NCBI GenBank assembly: GCA_029891385.1
Contig: CM057233.1
Coordinates: forward strand, 31,974,540 to 32,038,539
Direction: 5' to 3'
DNA length: 64,000 nt
Origin: Erythroxylum novogranatense
Lineage: Eukaryota; Streptophyta; Magnoliopsida; Malpighiales; Erythroxylaceae
Shown: positions 23,565-36,007 of the stretch, piece by piece
Position numbering within the stretch: the stretch's first letter is position 1
Layout of the letters: each line of letters opens with the position of its first letter
Notes under the pieces: model-generated
Database searches by the model: none
What the model saw: the letters and a program-made list of their open reading frames with translations, nothing else
Told to the model about the DNA's origin: nothing
Translations under genes and position numbers: made by a program

Positions 23565-26500
23565 TGTAGCGCCTCACCGCAGGTACACATTGGGACGCCT
23601 GTGGGTCGTTCCGACGATATCCCACGATAAGGAAGTGCTACTACGAAAACAATCTCTAAACACTCGCGATGGCATCAATACACTAAATTCCACAATATGA
23701 AAATCACTGAAATTTAAAACCATAATAATCATTCATTTATAACATCAATCCCAAAATATAGACCTATCTATCGGTTCCCTACAAAGCTAAATACATCTCA
23801 AAAGGAAACCGATACAAACGTCTATACTAAGTCATCCCAAAACAATGTTCCAAAAGAAGTCACCCCGGTGACCGACCTATGATCCATCACGCCTTGATCA
23901 CTTAACACTCTTTGCGAAACGTCTATCCCGGAGCTAGAGTCCCACCGACGCCGTCTGAAAATATATTGCAATGTTGGGTGAGTTTGCGAACTCAATGAGA
24001 AACCATCATTGATGGTTCATCCAACACATGCATATACATATACTATATCTCAAATTACACTTTAACGCTTTATAAACACTATTCACAATTTACACATTAT
24101 ATTATATCACACGCAATATCACAATGCGCACTTTACATTGTCACATAATTCTCACCTTACACTTCACAATTTACACAATTACAATATCACATATCAATCC
24201 ACATTTTCAGATGTCACTCGCATTCTCCATCACACTATACACTCAGATGCATATGTATGCAAAGTCTCTTGTTATGACATTGTTGTGACTGAGCATTTAT
24301 ATTCACATTTTGGCAAGTAGGAGAGCCCTCGGGTATGCACTACGCCCACTCACTTTAGGGATAGGAGAGCCCTCTGGTATGCACTATTCCTTTCGCAATG
24401 ATCACAATTTAGGCAAGTAGGAGAGCCCTCGGGTATGCACTATCGCCGATTTGGCTCTAGGCCCTCTCATCGATAATCGAGCTCAAAGCTCAATCATCGT
24501 GCTCTAGTCACAACGGTAAATTTTACCGCTCATATCATGCTATGCATGCGCTCACACTTACACAAATACTAGCACATTTATCTCACTTCACTCACTTGTC
24601 ACAATCAGAGCTCTTATTCACAATTATATACACTGATTCTCATTCACATGAATTCACATTTATGTAGATCACACTTGGTACAATCACTAACACTTATCGC
24701 ATTTAGCTCATTCACTTCACATGTATATCACTCACCTTTACACTTAATTTATACATATTCACAGCACATATAATCACTTAAAAGCTGAGGAACCAACTAG
24801 GTTACTCACCTGTAACTTCCGAGCTACTGCCTGGAAGTCCCAGCAATATCCGTGGTTTGACGATCCAACGGAGCCTCTAAAACAATCAAACAATTTCTCA
24901 TCACTAGGTGCTCAATTAAAGATATTCAATAATGCACATGTCTTTAATTCAAACTTGTATGATGCATGTTCATGATTCTACCAGCACTAAACCCAATTCG
25001 GCTATCGCTGACTTTACAACCAAAATTCACTATTCACTAGGTCAATAGCATTCCCTTTAATTCAATTTCACTCACTCAAACTCTAATCATACTCCGCTAG
25101 TTACAACGTAACTCTTTGGTCACATTAGAAACTATAATGGACTCTCTTTCGATACTTGCAATCCCGTAAATCAAAATTCAAACTCTCAATCTTTATCACA
25201 ATGATAGACCTCTTTCTCTAGTTCATAACGAATCAAGTATCACCTTAATTGGAATACCATAGACCAAGATATCATCACATCACTGAAACATGTTCAGTAA
25301 AACATCTAGTTCATGTTCCCTCCACCAATACCCTTACTTTGACTCACTTAATCATTTCCAATTTAATACTAAAACCCATAAATTGTTTGTGGAGAGATTA
25401 AGAAATGTGTTAGGAATCCAATGCTTCAAGAATCAGGTCATTTGGAGTTCTATAACTCAAGTTATCCTCAAAACACTGATCTATGCACAGACTGTTTTCC
25501 TTCCGTCTGATTTTTGCTTCAGCTGGTTTTCGCTTCAGCTGATTTTTGCTTCAGCTGATTTTTGCTTCAGCTGATTTTTGCTTCAGCTGGTTTTGCTTCA
25601 GCTGGTTTTCGCTTCAGCTGGTTTTCGCTTCAGCTGATTTTTCCTTCCTTCTGATTTTTGCTTCAGCTGATTTTTTTGCCCAGAACATGTCCACTTATAT
25701 AGATCATATCTTTTGACTCCGATATCCAAATTGGACAAACTTGACATCTATCTCATAGAGAAAAGAAAGATCTACAACTTTCAAGAAGGAAATTTTGTCT
25801 AAATCTATTGATATCACGTCCATATCGTCTGCTTTTGCTTCAGCTGATTTTCCTTCAGCTGATTTTCGCTTCAGCTGATTTTCCTTTCAGCTGGTTTTCG
25901 CTTCAGAACATGTCCACTTATATAGATCATATCTTTTGACTCCAATATCCAAATTGGACAAACTTGACATCTATCTCATAGAGAAAAGAAAGATCTACAA
26001 CTTTCAAGAAGGAAATTTTGTCTAAATCCATCGATATCACGTCTATATCGTCTGCTTTTGCTTCAGCTGATTTTCCTTCAGCTGATTTTCGCTTCAGCTG
26101 ATTTTCCTTTCAGCTGGTTTTCGCTTCAGAACATGTCCACTTATATAGATCATATCTTTTGACTCCAATATCCAAATTGGACAAACTTGACATCTATCTC
26201 ATAGAGAAAAGAAAGATCTACAACTTTCAAGAAGGAAATTTTGTCTAAATCTATCGATATCACGTCCATATCGTCTGCTTTTGCTTCAGCTGATTTTCCT
26301 TCAGCTGATTTTCGCTTCAGCTGATTTTCCTTTCAGCTGGTTTTCGCTTCAGAACATGTCCACTTATATAGATCATATTTTTTGACTCCAATATCCAAAT
26401 TGGACAAACTTGACATCTATCTCATAGAGAAAAGAAAGATCTACAACTTTCAAGAAGGAAATTTTGTCTAAATCTATCGATATCACGTCCATATCGTCTG

Positions 26501-27510
26501 CTTTTGCTTCAGCTGATTTTCCTTCAGCTGATTTTCGCTTCAGCTGATTTTCCTTTCAGCTGGTTTTCGCTTCAGCTGATTTTCCTTTCCAGGACATATC
26601 ACCGAACACTAAAAGTTTTCTCAACCACTCATTAACACTATAACAGAATTTATTCCTCCCCAACTACCCAGGATTTATGAACAAACACATGAAATACATC
26701 TTTCCATGAAAACGATGTAAATCTCTCAACTTTATTTCATAAATCTCTAACAGACAAGGGGTTTCTCTAACACTTACTGTTGAGAACTCAAACAGATCTT
26801 CAAGCTCTAAACTCCACACTAAAAGATCAGCTTATGGATTCTCCTTAGAGTCGACAACACCAAAGGTAGAGAAAGGTTGGTGAAAGAAAGAAAGAACACC
26901 AAAGTCCCTTAGAAGATAATTTGGGTAGAAAGCTCTATGTCTCCCAGAGAAAAGTTTTGGAAGAAAATGAATAAAGAAGGCTTGGACAAGACTTAACCCA
27001 TCAGCCCTCAAGGAATAGTGACCACCTACTCCTAGCTAGGTACAAAGTCCAAGTACACATGTCACTTTCTTAATGAATAAACTATAACTTAGTTACTTTT
27101 GAACTAACTCCATTTAGTTCTCCCTTCCAATATAACCAAACTATCTCCAACACTTCATTTAATTAATTCTTGCTCCCAACTATAAATATATCTTCCAATA
27201 CACCATAAATTTACCAGCATATACAAATACAATAATTTCACCAAAATTCATAATCGCAAGATTTCATTAACCCAATTATTTCAACATTTTAAATAATCAC
27301 AATTCACAAAATCATCTCAATTTCACTTTTCCAAACACAATCACTATCAAATGCCGGAACAATCATGAATACATGTCACTATGTATATGCATGTGCAAAA
27401 TGATCTATCTCTCTAAAATCAGAGGCCACAAAACACTCGATCACAAATTAAGCACTAACAACTCTACACTCATAACACGATGCTCATCGCATCGGTAACG
27501 GGATGCTACA
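23565..27510 (-). repeat. 5' LTR of the Tekay-like element (3,946 bp)
   Basis: Begins TGTAGCGCC and ends GGATGCTACA on the plus strand, followed by TTTAA. This is the more regular of the two LTRs. It contains a hairpin GAGTT-TGCG-AACTC at 23980-23993 and the exact 223-base array at about 25500-26590. Confidence 0.93.
25500..26590. repeat. Regular 4 x 223-bp tandem array in the Tekay 5' LTR
   Basis: Units beginning ACATGTCCACTTATATAG start at 25685, 25908, 26131 and 26354, a spacing of exactly 223 each time. Every unit ends in short TTCAGCTGATTTTC-like subrepeats, and a separate run of subrepeats precedes unit 1. On the minus strand each unit holds GAAAGTTGTAGATCTTTC and AAGTTTGTCCAATTTGGA, which recur in the other giant LTRs of the window. 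Confidence 0.93.
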
Positions 27511-27515
27511 TTTAA

Positions 27516-29640
27516 TGTCTCATAGCCTTTTAACTACACATCAAATATATCAACAAAGGCAGTTCCAAATGGATGTGCTGTCATAAGATTTGAACTTTTC
27601 AAATTTTATCTTACTCTCAGTTCTTATCTTGAGAACCATTCTCCTATAAGTGTTGATTGGAGCAAACATTTTGTTCAATAGGTTTGTAAGATTATTCCTA
27701 ACCTTTTGGATATCTCATAACCTTGTATTATCCAATTTAGTTCTAAACTTAGTGAATAATACATGATTCAGATAAGCATCACATCCTTAAATCATTATCT
27801 TTGACTCTTTCAAAAACTTAGCATTTTATATCTAATATAAAATCTTCCTAATTTATTCAATAGGAACTATTAAAGGTAAGTCATTATACTAGGCATAGCT
27901 ATAGGAAAAATAATGTGGCATCATACAATATCTCATATTGTATTTTAGTTATGAATGCATTCGCCAAAGAATCTCATTCCCTATAGATAATCGAAAATTT
28001 AAAACTCACAAAATTGATCTCATGGAAATGCTTCAACGTTCTTAATGCTTAATTTCTACTTAGGTTTAAACTATTTGAACTTTTCATAATTTTAAATCAA
28101 TATTTCATTTAATACATATGACTATATCACATAAATTCATTAATAATCTAATGAAATATAAGTATTATCATTTTATGAATTACTATTCCATCCAATACAT
28201 CACATGTATAAATCTAACAATTCAATACCATAATGATCCTTTCACCAAAGTTGATTTGGTTATTCTTCAACTTAACAAGTTTCATACAATTTATAATCAA
28301 AATGATACATAACTTTATATGTGACGTTATGATTCTTATTATGTTGATTTAACCAATATGACATAAAAGGCTAGTCTCAATTATCTAGTTTTGTATTCTT
28401 GCCATTTATATTAAGCATAAGTCTCCTTTGACTCTAACGATACAAACTATTTATATAAAATTGGATCAACTACTTTTTTTTACAATTTGTTTCTTATCAT
28501 GCATTAAACATTATAATAATATTGAATAAATTTAGCATCAAATACTCATAAGCATGAACAATAAATACATATGCTCAACTATCATATCTTGTATAGGAAA
28601 GAAAAATCATGCAATCAATTTTCTTTTTGTGACAATTATTATCATATTATAGCAAATGTCTAATCGATGTCCATATTTATGCCTTTATTATAGTGAATTG
28701 AATGAAACAATTTCATCAAGATACTATATCTTTCAGCTCTACTTCATGCAACCTCTTACATCTTGTTATCATGGTATTGACATACATCTTACATGTTTTC
28801 ATCAAACTTTATGAAACATTAATCAACTTAAAATGTCAATCTATTTGTTATCTATATAATTTGACGTATATCTAAAACTTTAATTCCAAATCCTCAACAA
28901 AGGTTAACAGCAAAATTGCATAATGGGCATACAACTTTCTATTTAACTTTGAGAACTCTTCTCAAACATAACCTATGTCTAAGAAATTTGGTTTATTAAG
29001 TTAATATCAATTATAATAAACAAGTTAAATTCCACTTAGAATATAATATAATTGTAAGAAAAGCAAGTAATTAATTATTATATGTCGTGACTACCAAATA
29101 ATATTTAGACTTTAATAATCATATATTTAGTTACACTCACTATTTTATTTGAAATAATAGCCTCACCGCTATTTAGAAAGGTTACTTTAATCTTTCTAAT
29201 AGGCTAGGAACTCGTTCAATTTGAGTTAATCTTGAGTTTTCTCTAAAAACAAAGAAAACTTATATTAGGTATTCACAACTTTATCAATCACATCCCATAT
29301 CACTCCTAAATCTGTTAGGTGACAACTTTTGCTAAAACATATATTATAAGTTATTTCTAAAAATGCCTCTAAATTCATATGAGTATAAATTTGCTCATCC
29401 AAATCATACAAATTTAGTTAAGTAGAACCCACAGTCATAAAACTAAACATATTTGGGTTAAAGTGGCCTTGAGTTTACTCAACAAGCCTAATAATAAACA
29501 GAACTCTGGTTTATTCTTATAAGAATAGAAGGCAACAATCACATTCTCAATGTGTACTTAATATTTTAACAAGAGATTTAATTTCATTTGTCTTATCAAA
29601 CATAAACGTATTTAAAATATGACATATATATAACATATAA
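27516..29640 (-). pseudogene. Decayed internal region of copia B (integrase end, leader)
   Basis: This resumes copia B beyond the Tekay insertion. On the minus strand, about 27790 down to 27590 still resembles the C-terminal part of copia integrase: CDAYL..., TKFRTKLD, a GYPKG-like relic and ESKIKFEKF. The RT N-terminus that should lie between this and 5335 is largely missing, so an internal deletion predates or accompanied decay. Near 29475-29430 the minus strand has GGCTTGTTGAGTAAACTCAA, like the leader repeats of the nested copia. No ORF survives, and no 5' LTR is recognisable to the right. Confidence 0.55.
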
Positions 29641-29651
29641 TTTAACATTCG

Positions 29652-29654
<3 letters not shown>

Positions 29655-29696
<42 letters not shown>
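29655..29696. repeat. (TA)n microsatellite
   Basis: About 21 TA dinucleotides in AT-rich DNA inside the copia B remnant. Confidence 0.95.
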
Positions 29697-29698
<2 letters not shown>

Positions 29699-30198
29699 AA
29701 ACATATAAATAAAGTATGCAATTTATGCAATCATAATTAAATTATATGCATAAAATATCAACCTTTATTTGATTCTAGTTATTGATCTTTAGAATCTAAA
29801 ATAATATTTCCAACTCTTTTGGAAAAGTCAAATTTCATTGATTCCTAAATAAACTAACTTTCTATTCCAAATAGAAAATTAATTTGATTTGGAAACAAAT
29901 TAAAATCTAATTGGAAACTATTTCTAATTATCTTGACTCTTTTAACAAAATTTAATTGAAAATAACTTTCAATAAATTATGCTTTCCTTATTATAAGAAA
30001 GTTCTTTACATTATTTATTTAAAGATTAATTTTAATTAATTAGAAAATCTCCTTTAATAACCTAGAAAACTATTTTCAAAAACTAAAGAAAGCTCCTTTT
30101 CTTAATTAAAAATGAAAACTTTTTCAAAATTTAATCTAGAAAATATCATAATGGATCAAGAAACTTATTATTCGTGGATAAAAAATTTCTAAATAAAT
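29697..30198. other. AT-rich sequence, no gene seen
   Basis: Probably leader or flank of copia B, ending at the TGAAT target duplication of the solo LTR. I see no coding or structural motif. Confidence 0.5.
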
Positions 30199-30203
30199 TG
30201 AAT

Positions 30204-33200
30204 TGTTGGACCCCGAACTTTTCTTGAAAATTTGAAATTATAAAATGAAATTAAATGAGGAAATATGGTATGATTCTTTGTAATAAATGAAAAGTATAAA
30301 TGAATTTATGAGCATTTGATGAAATGAAAGACATTTGGGTTTCCTTGTGTTTTGTATATGTTTGATAAGAAGATGAGGCATTTGTGCATTGTGTTTTGAT
30401 ATGGATGATTGAAGTGTTTGTGCAGATGTTGTAAATTATGTGAGTGCTTGAAGAATTTGGCTAGTATAAATTTAGGGTAGATGCTGTCAAAATTTTCATT
30501 ATGGGCAGAAATTACGATTGAGTTTTTGACCCTCTTAGAGTCAGAATTTGACCAAAAAGTCTTCTTGAAGATTATAGGTTAGGTTTTGATCTTTTCATTG
30601 ATGTATAATATGTTATTTTTGGTTGTGAAAATTGGAAGATATGAATTTTGGAAGTTTGGATGTGGTATGGGATGATTCATTTTTCTGGCAGAAAGTTTGA
30701 CTTTTTAGAGATGAAGAGTTGACTTTTTGGGTTGAAACTTTGTGAATTTTTCTGGGATGATTTAGGCAGAATTTGATAAAATGGTCTTCATAAAACTTGT
30801 AGCTTCTGTTGAGAGCTTTCTATCACCATAAAGTATGATATTTTTCGATATCGGGCTTGAAAGTTGTGATCATTCGAATTTAAGTATTATTTTTCTTTGT
30901 TTTTGGAAATGACCATTAGAATAAGTTTGTGTATACTGCTTTGAGGCCAATTTCTGTACTAATGTGATCTGAATTGGAGTAAGTGGTCTACATCAAAGTT
31001 TTAGATTATATTTTTATCTTTCCATTAATGTAAAGTATGAAAATTTTGGACGATGGAATAAGAAGTTATGATTTTTACAAGTTGCTGTTACTGTTTGGGA
31101 AGAGTATTAGTGGATAGGAACTTTGAAGTAGTTTTTGACTCCCTTAGAGGCTAAATTGATTTTTCTGTCCTTCACAAAAGTTGTGGGTGGTTTTTTGATC
31201 TTTCCATTGATATAAAGTATGATATTTTTGGACCTTGGAGCTTAAAGATAGAAATTTTCAAAGTTAAGTTATTGTTTAGGGAGACATTATTTTGGGCAGT
31301 AACTTTGATTGGGTTTTTGACCCCTTTAGAGATGAAATTGGTTTTCAAGTTCTCATGGAAGTTGTAGAGCTTCCTTGGAGCTTTCCATTGATATCAAATT
31401 TGTCAAAGTTGGAGTTCGGGAGCAAGAGTTATAAATTTTGAAAAATTTTGTATATATATATATATATATATTTGAGAAAAAAAATCAGACGGGCGAGCAC
31501 TGTGCCTGCTACTCGCGCGCGTGCGCGTCTCGCGACTACGAACGCTCGTTAGGGCGAGCGCCCGCACGCGTAGGTGCAACGTCGTTTTGCCATTTTGGTT
31601 CCTTTTCTTTTCCAATCCGACCATCTTCATTTGTTTGCTTATATCTTTTCCGTCCGACATCCGATTGACTTGGTTTTTGAAGTGTTGGATTTCTAAGACA
31701 ATTATCTATCTGTTCATGTGAAATTTGTGGATTTTTTAGATTAAATTGAGGATTATTGATTTAATCAAAGTGAGTTAGATAATTTTCTAAACATGGTTCA
31801 GTCTTATGAGAAATTCTTGATCTGTAGAGATCCGATTGATCTAATTCTTGTTGCAAAATAAAATAGAGACATGAGGTTACAAGTCATATGAGGAATTGAA
31901 TTTCAATTTAGCCCCTAAGACTTTCAATTTCTGAATTGAAGTCAGGTTTAGTGTGCAGTCTAGGATTAGTAAGAGCTGAAAGTATTTTGGCCATAACTTT
32001 TGCTCTAGTGATCCAAATGAGGTGATTCTTGATTGGGATTAAACTAGAGAAATAGGGCTACAATTTGTATGAAGAAAGTGAATTTTAATTGAGCCTCTAA
32101 GATTTTAAAAGTTTGGATGGAAATAAAGTGCTGGAAAATGTTTTAGCATAATGATAATCCGAAATGTTTGGAGTATAACTTTTGGAGTAGTGCACCAAAT
32201 TAAATAATTTTGATGGCGTTATGAAATTGAGATTATAAAGAACATTTCTATAGAAGGAAGTTTTAGCAAATTCCTTGAAATTGATGATTTGAAAAATATC
32301 CTAAGCAAAATCATGTTTTAATGAATTTTGAGACTTTGATTAAATTTATGATTTTGAAGACTTAATTAGCATGTTAATGTGAATAATTAGCATGCTAAAT
32401 TGAGTAAGAGCTTATGGGATAAATTGATTGGATTAAATTAAATTGAAGTGTTAGAAATTAAAGTGTAAAGAAAGCATGAAGGGCAAAATTGGAAGGTTAC
32501 TTAACTTGTTAAGTTATAAGGCATATATGGAGGGGCTTATTGGTCATTTTACACTCTTTAATGACAAGTGAGTGTGGCTGTACTATAAGGCAAGGGAGAA
32601 GCACGAAAATTAAAGGAAAGAAAGGAGGAAAAGAAGAGAAAAAGAGAAGAGAGCAAGCTTCGGATGGGAGAAGAAGAAAGAAGAAAGAAATAATTAGGGT
32701 TTCGATTTTTATGGGCTTTCAAGAAGGATTTTCACGTTGATTCAAGAGAAAAAAAGGTGGAAGAGCATGAAAACTTCCTATGGAACAAATAAAATCCGAA
32801 AATAGTGAAGATTAAGGTAAGAGAAATTTTTTTCTTATTAAATCTTGAAAGTATGTTGGGTTATTTAGCTTAAGGAGAAATGGGTTTGTGATTTCCAAGC
32901 TCAATTTTAGTGACTGCCTGGTATAGATTATTCAAATTTTGGATGGTTATGAATTAGGGATTTTTGTCTTGGATTAGGGAATTGAAGTGAGGCTTTGGAG
33001 AAATTGAAGCTTTGGACAAGTTTCAAGCATGGAATTGAGGTGGGTACCGTGTTTATATTTTGAATTATAAGCTAATTACGTGTTTTTGAAAAATCAAGAA
33101 AGCAAATGTTTCTAAATTATCGTTTTTGAATAATTGGATAAATTGTTACAATTGTTTCGGATGATTTAATAAAATGATGCAATTGTTTCATGCATTGTGT

Positions 33201-34928
33201 TTGAATGATTTGACGATATTGCAAAAAGTGTTGCATTCTTTGTGTTTGAATGATTAAGAATGTGTTATGTGAATTGGTTTGATATTGTGAATTTTTGAAT
33301 GTGAATGGGTCTAATATGACATGATATAAAAGACTGAATTTTCAAAATGTGCCTTCGGCCAAATCCGATTTTCAAGTGTGAAATGTGTTATGTGGGTTTG
33401 GTTAGGTCCCATAAGAGGGTCAAGTGTATTTGTCTAGGCTTCACCTGCCTGCCCGCTAGTGGCATTGGAGCTCCGTTAAGGATTCTCATAAGTTCACGGC
33501 TACACCTGACCGTTATGTGGGAAGGTGTAATGCGTTCATTCACGGTACGCACAGACCGCTATATGGAATGTGCAAGACGCTCGCTTTTGGACCGACCCAA
33601 ACCATTTCTGATGTGTTATGTTATGTGCTTATGTTGTGTTATAAATGTGTTGCATCCATGTTTTAAAGCCAATCATGAATTATTTGAAAAGTTGGAAAGT
33701 TTGAGAAATAAGCATTTTTTTGACAAATTTCTATCGTGAGATTTGATGAAATGACAAAAGTTTTGAATAATGGTTTTTTCTTATTTTTCGATTTATAAGC
33801 ATGTTATCCACGAGCTGTAAAGCTCACCCTCCCTTTCATCCCCATCTCCAGGTATCGAGCAGGAGATCGGATGAAAGAAGGTCAAGGCATTTGATTGATT
33901 TTTTGCGTATCTTGTATTTTGAGTAATTTGAATTTTGGTATTAGTTTGTATATGGCTTGGAATGCCATTAAAGTTTTTAGTACAATTATTTTGGAATGTA
34001 AGTGACTTTTGGACTTGTGAATGGAATTGAGATATAAATTTGTGTATGGTTATGATATATGAATGGGATTGATTGAATTATGGATTTGTATATGGAATAG
34101 AATAGTGAACTGTGGTTTTGTATATAAGTTGTATAGTGATTGTGTTTTGGATTCCGGACAGGAGGTCCGATGATTCTGGTTATTGATTGAGAATTATTGA
34201 AGTGTTATAGGTTTAGAAATGTGTTTGTATGTGTTGGGATTCCGGACAGGAGGTTTGATGAATTGTGTTGATTGAGTTGAAATATTGAAGTGCTTACTTG
34301 TTTTTGGCTTGATTGTGGGTATATGGATATGTGTAACTGTTATTTTTTGGCAAAGGAAAAAGGAATAATAAGATTTTGGGTAAATTGATGGTTATGATTT
34401 GAATATGAATAATCAAGTAAATTGAGTTTTAATTTAGGCTGAATTTCCAAATGGGAATTAAATTGCTTTGTATGAGATTGAATAAGATGAAGAATGAAAA
34501 GAAAAAAATTTATACCGGATTGGATTGGTTTAGATTAAATGTCTTATTGGTTTCCAACACTAGTTTTCCTAAGTTTTTGCATTTCTCGGATGTCGGAAAT
34601 TGCCCATAAGTTTGATTGATATGTTCCGTTCCTTCGATTCCGTTTTGATTTGTTTTCGATTATGATTTCTGAGCCTTTCGATTTTCTATGGCTTATTAAG
34701 AATTCGATTAGTTTTTTATTCTTTCGCCTTTGGTCCGATTTGATTTCTTTAACTTTCGCTTTCGATTCCGTTCTTTTGTTTTTATGACTTCCGATCTGAT
34801 TTGTGTTTTGCCTTTGTTTTGGCCCAATTTCGCTTTGTTACCCGGTCTTTCGCTTTCTTCCGCTTGGTTTTTCGATTTGTGTTTTTGTTTTTTCAGTTGG
34901 GGTTCGATTCCAAAATCGGGTTCCAACA
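30204..34928 (+). mobile_element. Solo gypsy LTR, 4,725 bp
   Basis: Begins TGTTGGACCCC and ends GGTTCCAACA, with identical 5-bp flanks TGAAT at 30199-30203 and 34929-34933. There is no internal retroelement sequence, so it is a solo LTR left by recombination between two LTRs. It contains about five direct copies of a roughly 190-bp module (30480-31440), a short TA run, a GC-rich cassette (31489-31585), modules in the opposite direction (about 31950-32270), and a hairpin GAGCT-GTAA-AGCTC followed by CACCC (33812-33825). Orientation follows its relative at 57576-63013 and the position of the hairpin. Confidence 0.9.
31489..31585. repeat. GC-rich cassette in the solo LTR
   Basis: A CpG-dense island of about 97 bp in an otherwise AT-rich LTR, including CGCGCGCGTGCGCG-like runs and CGTTAGGGCGAGCG. 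A cassette with the related motif CGCTAGGGCGAGGCG lies at the corresponding point of the LTR at 47198-51573. It is absent from the LTR at 57576-63013. Confidence 0.7.
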
Positions 34929-34933
34929 TGAAT

Positions 34934-36007
34934 AATAATTCTCTAAACATATAAAGGCTTCTTTTGGTTATACTCCAATCAACTATTTTTTTAACTGATT
35001 GGTTATTTTTAACAGGTTGACTCTTCAAACAGCTGATAAAGTTGTTTGGATAACAGCTTTTTCATCAGCAGATTGAACACAAACCTCTCAAGATGAACAG
35101 GCTGCTTGTATGCAGCGTTTGGGGTAATCAGCTGATTACCCCAAACTTATATGCCAAATTTTCCCACTGCAGATCTCTCTCACTCTAAAAAACTTTTCTA
35201 AGGATTTTTGCCAAATCCTCCCAACGATTCTCCACTCACTTCTCACGCCTGTTGATCTCCCTCTCTACCGCGCCTCCGCCAGTTGCTCGTCCTCTCTACC
35301 ATTCCTCCTCGAAAGAAGGAAACCATCAAACAAATAGAAGAAAAGAAACGAACCCATGAAAAAGAATACGAGAAGAGGATGATGCATTATCACTAGTGTC
35401 CCAGAAATCCACTTAAAGTAATCTTGGAACAGAAAATATTACGCTTTTAATCAACTCGAATGTTTTGATAGGAATTGCAATACAAATGAAAGAGACAAAA
35501 AAGAGAGTAGAGTGACGAGAGATGATGGTTCGTTTGCTGACGTTGGAGAAACCAATAAGGAAGATGGCAGGGAGGTTTTCCAAAGGAGTAGGATGGGAGC
35601 TTTCGGTGGACTGGAAACCCTTAACTCCCAATTTGATGTTAAAAGAATTTTATCTATTGCTCTGGCCATGCCCCACCAACAACTCTCAACCTCAATTCCA
35701 AGATTTAATTACAATAAAAAAAATGTTCTCGAGGATTCCAAATATTACAGAAGAAAGGAAAATGATAAATTTGAAAGAAATATAAAATTTTGCTACTTAG
35801 GTAATTTAATATTGATCCTTCAATTTTTAATATTTCATAATTTAGTTCTATATAAAAATAAAAAATAATGCAATATTATGTGATATATAAATAATATTAA
35901 ATCGAAGCAAAAATTTAATTCCAAGGATTGCAATATAGGATACAGGTAATTCACATGGGACCAGGTCAACTCAAGAAGAAGAATAAAGCTGCACGAAGTA
36001 GCTTAGT
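34934..36007. other. Region between solo LTR and transposase gene; inverted repeats
   Basis: No supported gene. It contains a hairpin-prone stretch (about 35020-35075) and a perfect 30-bp palindrome (35117-35146). A pyrimidine-rich segment (35200-35320) follows, then AAG/GAA-rich sequence. Overlapping ORFs on both strands at 35413-35868 have no recognisable domain. The left terminus of the CACTA element should be here but I cannot identify it. Confidence 0.4.
35117..35146. repeat. Perfect 30-bp palindrome
   Basis: The half-site GTTTGGGGTAATCAG is followed with no spacer by its exact reverse complement. It may be the centre of a small foldback element. Confidence 0.9.

Larger units (their letters stand above)
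5341..27510 (-). mobile_element. Complete-ended Ty3/gypsy chromovirus (Tekay-like), 22.2 kb including a nested copia
   Basis: Both LTRs begin TGTAGC and end GCTACA on the plus strand, and the element is flanked by the 5-bp duplication TTTAA (5336-5340 and 27511-27515). The minus-strand order is 5' LTR (23565-27510), initiator-Met primer-binding site (23545-23559), gag with protease (23470-21836), RT (21640-20940), then RNase H, integrase and chromodomain-like end (11240-9290), purine tract and 3' LTR (5341-9265). A copia element at 11246-20934 splits the RT/RNase H region. LTRs of about 3.9 kb and the domain order fit the Tekay/Del clade. The target was the pol gene of copia B. Confidence 0.93.

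Noticed and set aside
31403..31668. ORFs on both strands over the TA run and GC-rich cassette
   Set aside because: Translated microsatellite and cassette; not conserved in the relative at 57576-63013.
34730..34954. Phe/Arg-rich ORF (FRFRFRSF)
   Set aside because: Arises from TTTCG/TTCGATT-type low-complexity sequence at the end of the solo LTR and runs across its right border.
35413..35868. Several ORFs of 70-118 codons on both strands
   Set aside because: They overlap each other, have no recognisable domain, and end in AT-rich low-complexity peptide.
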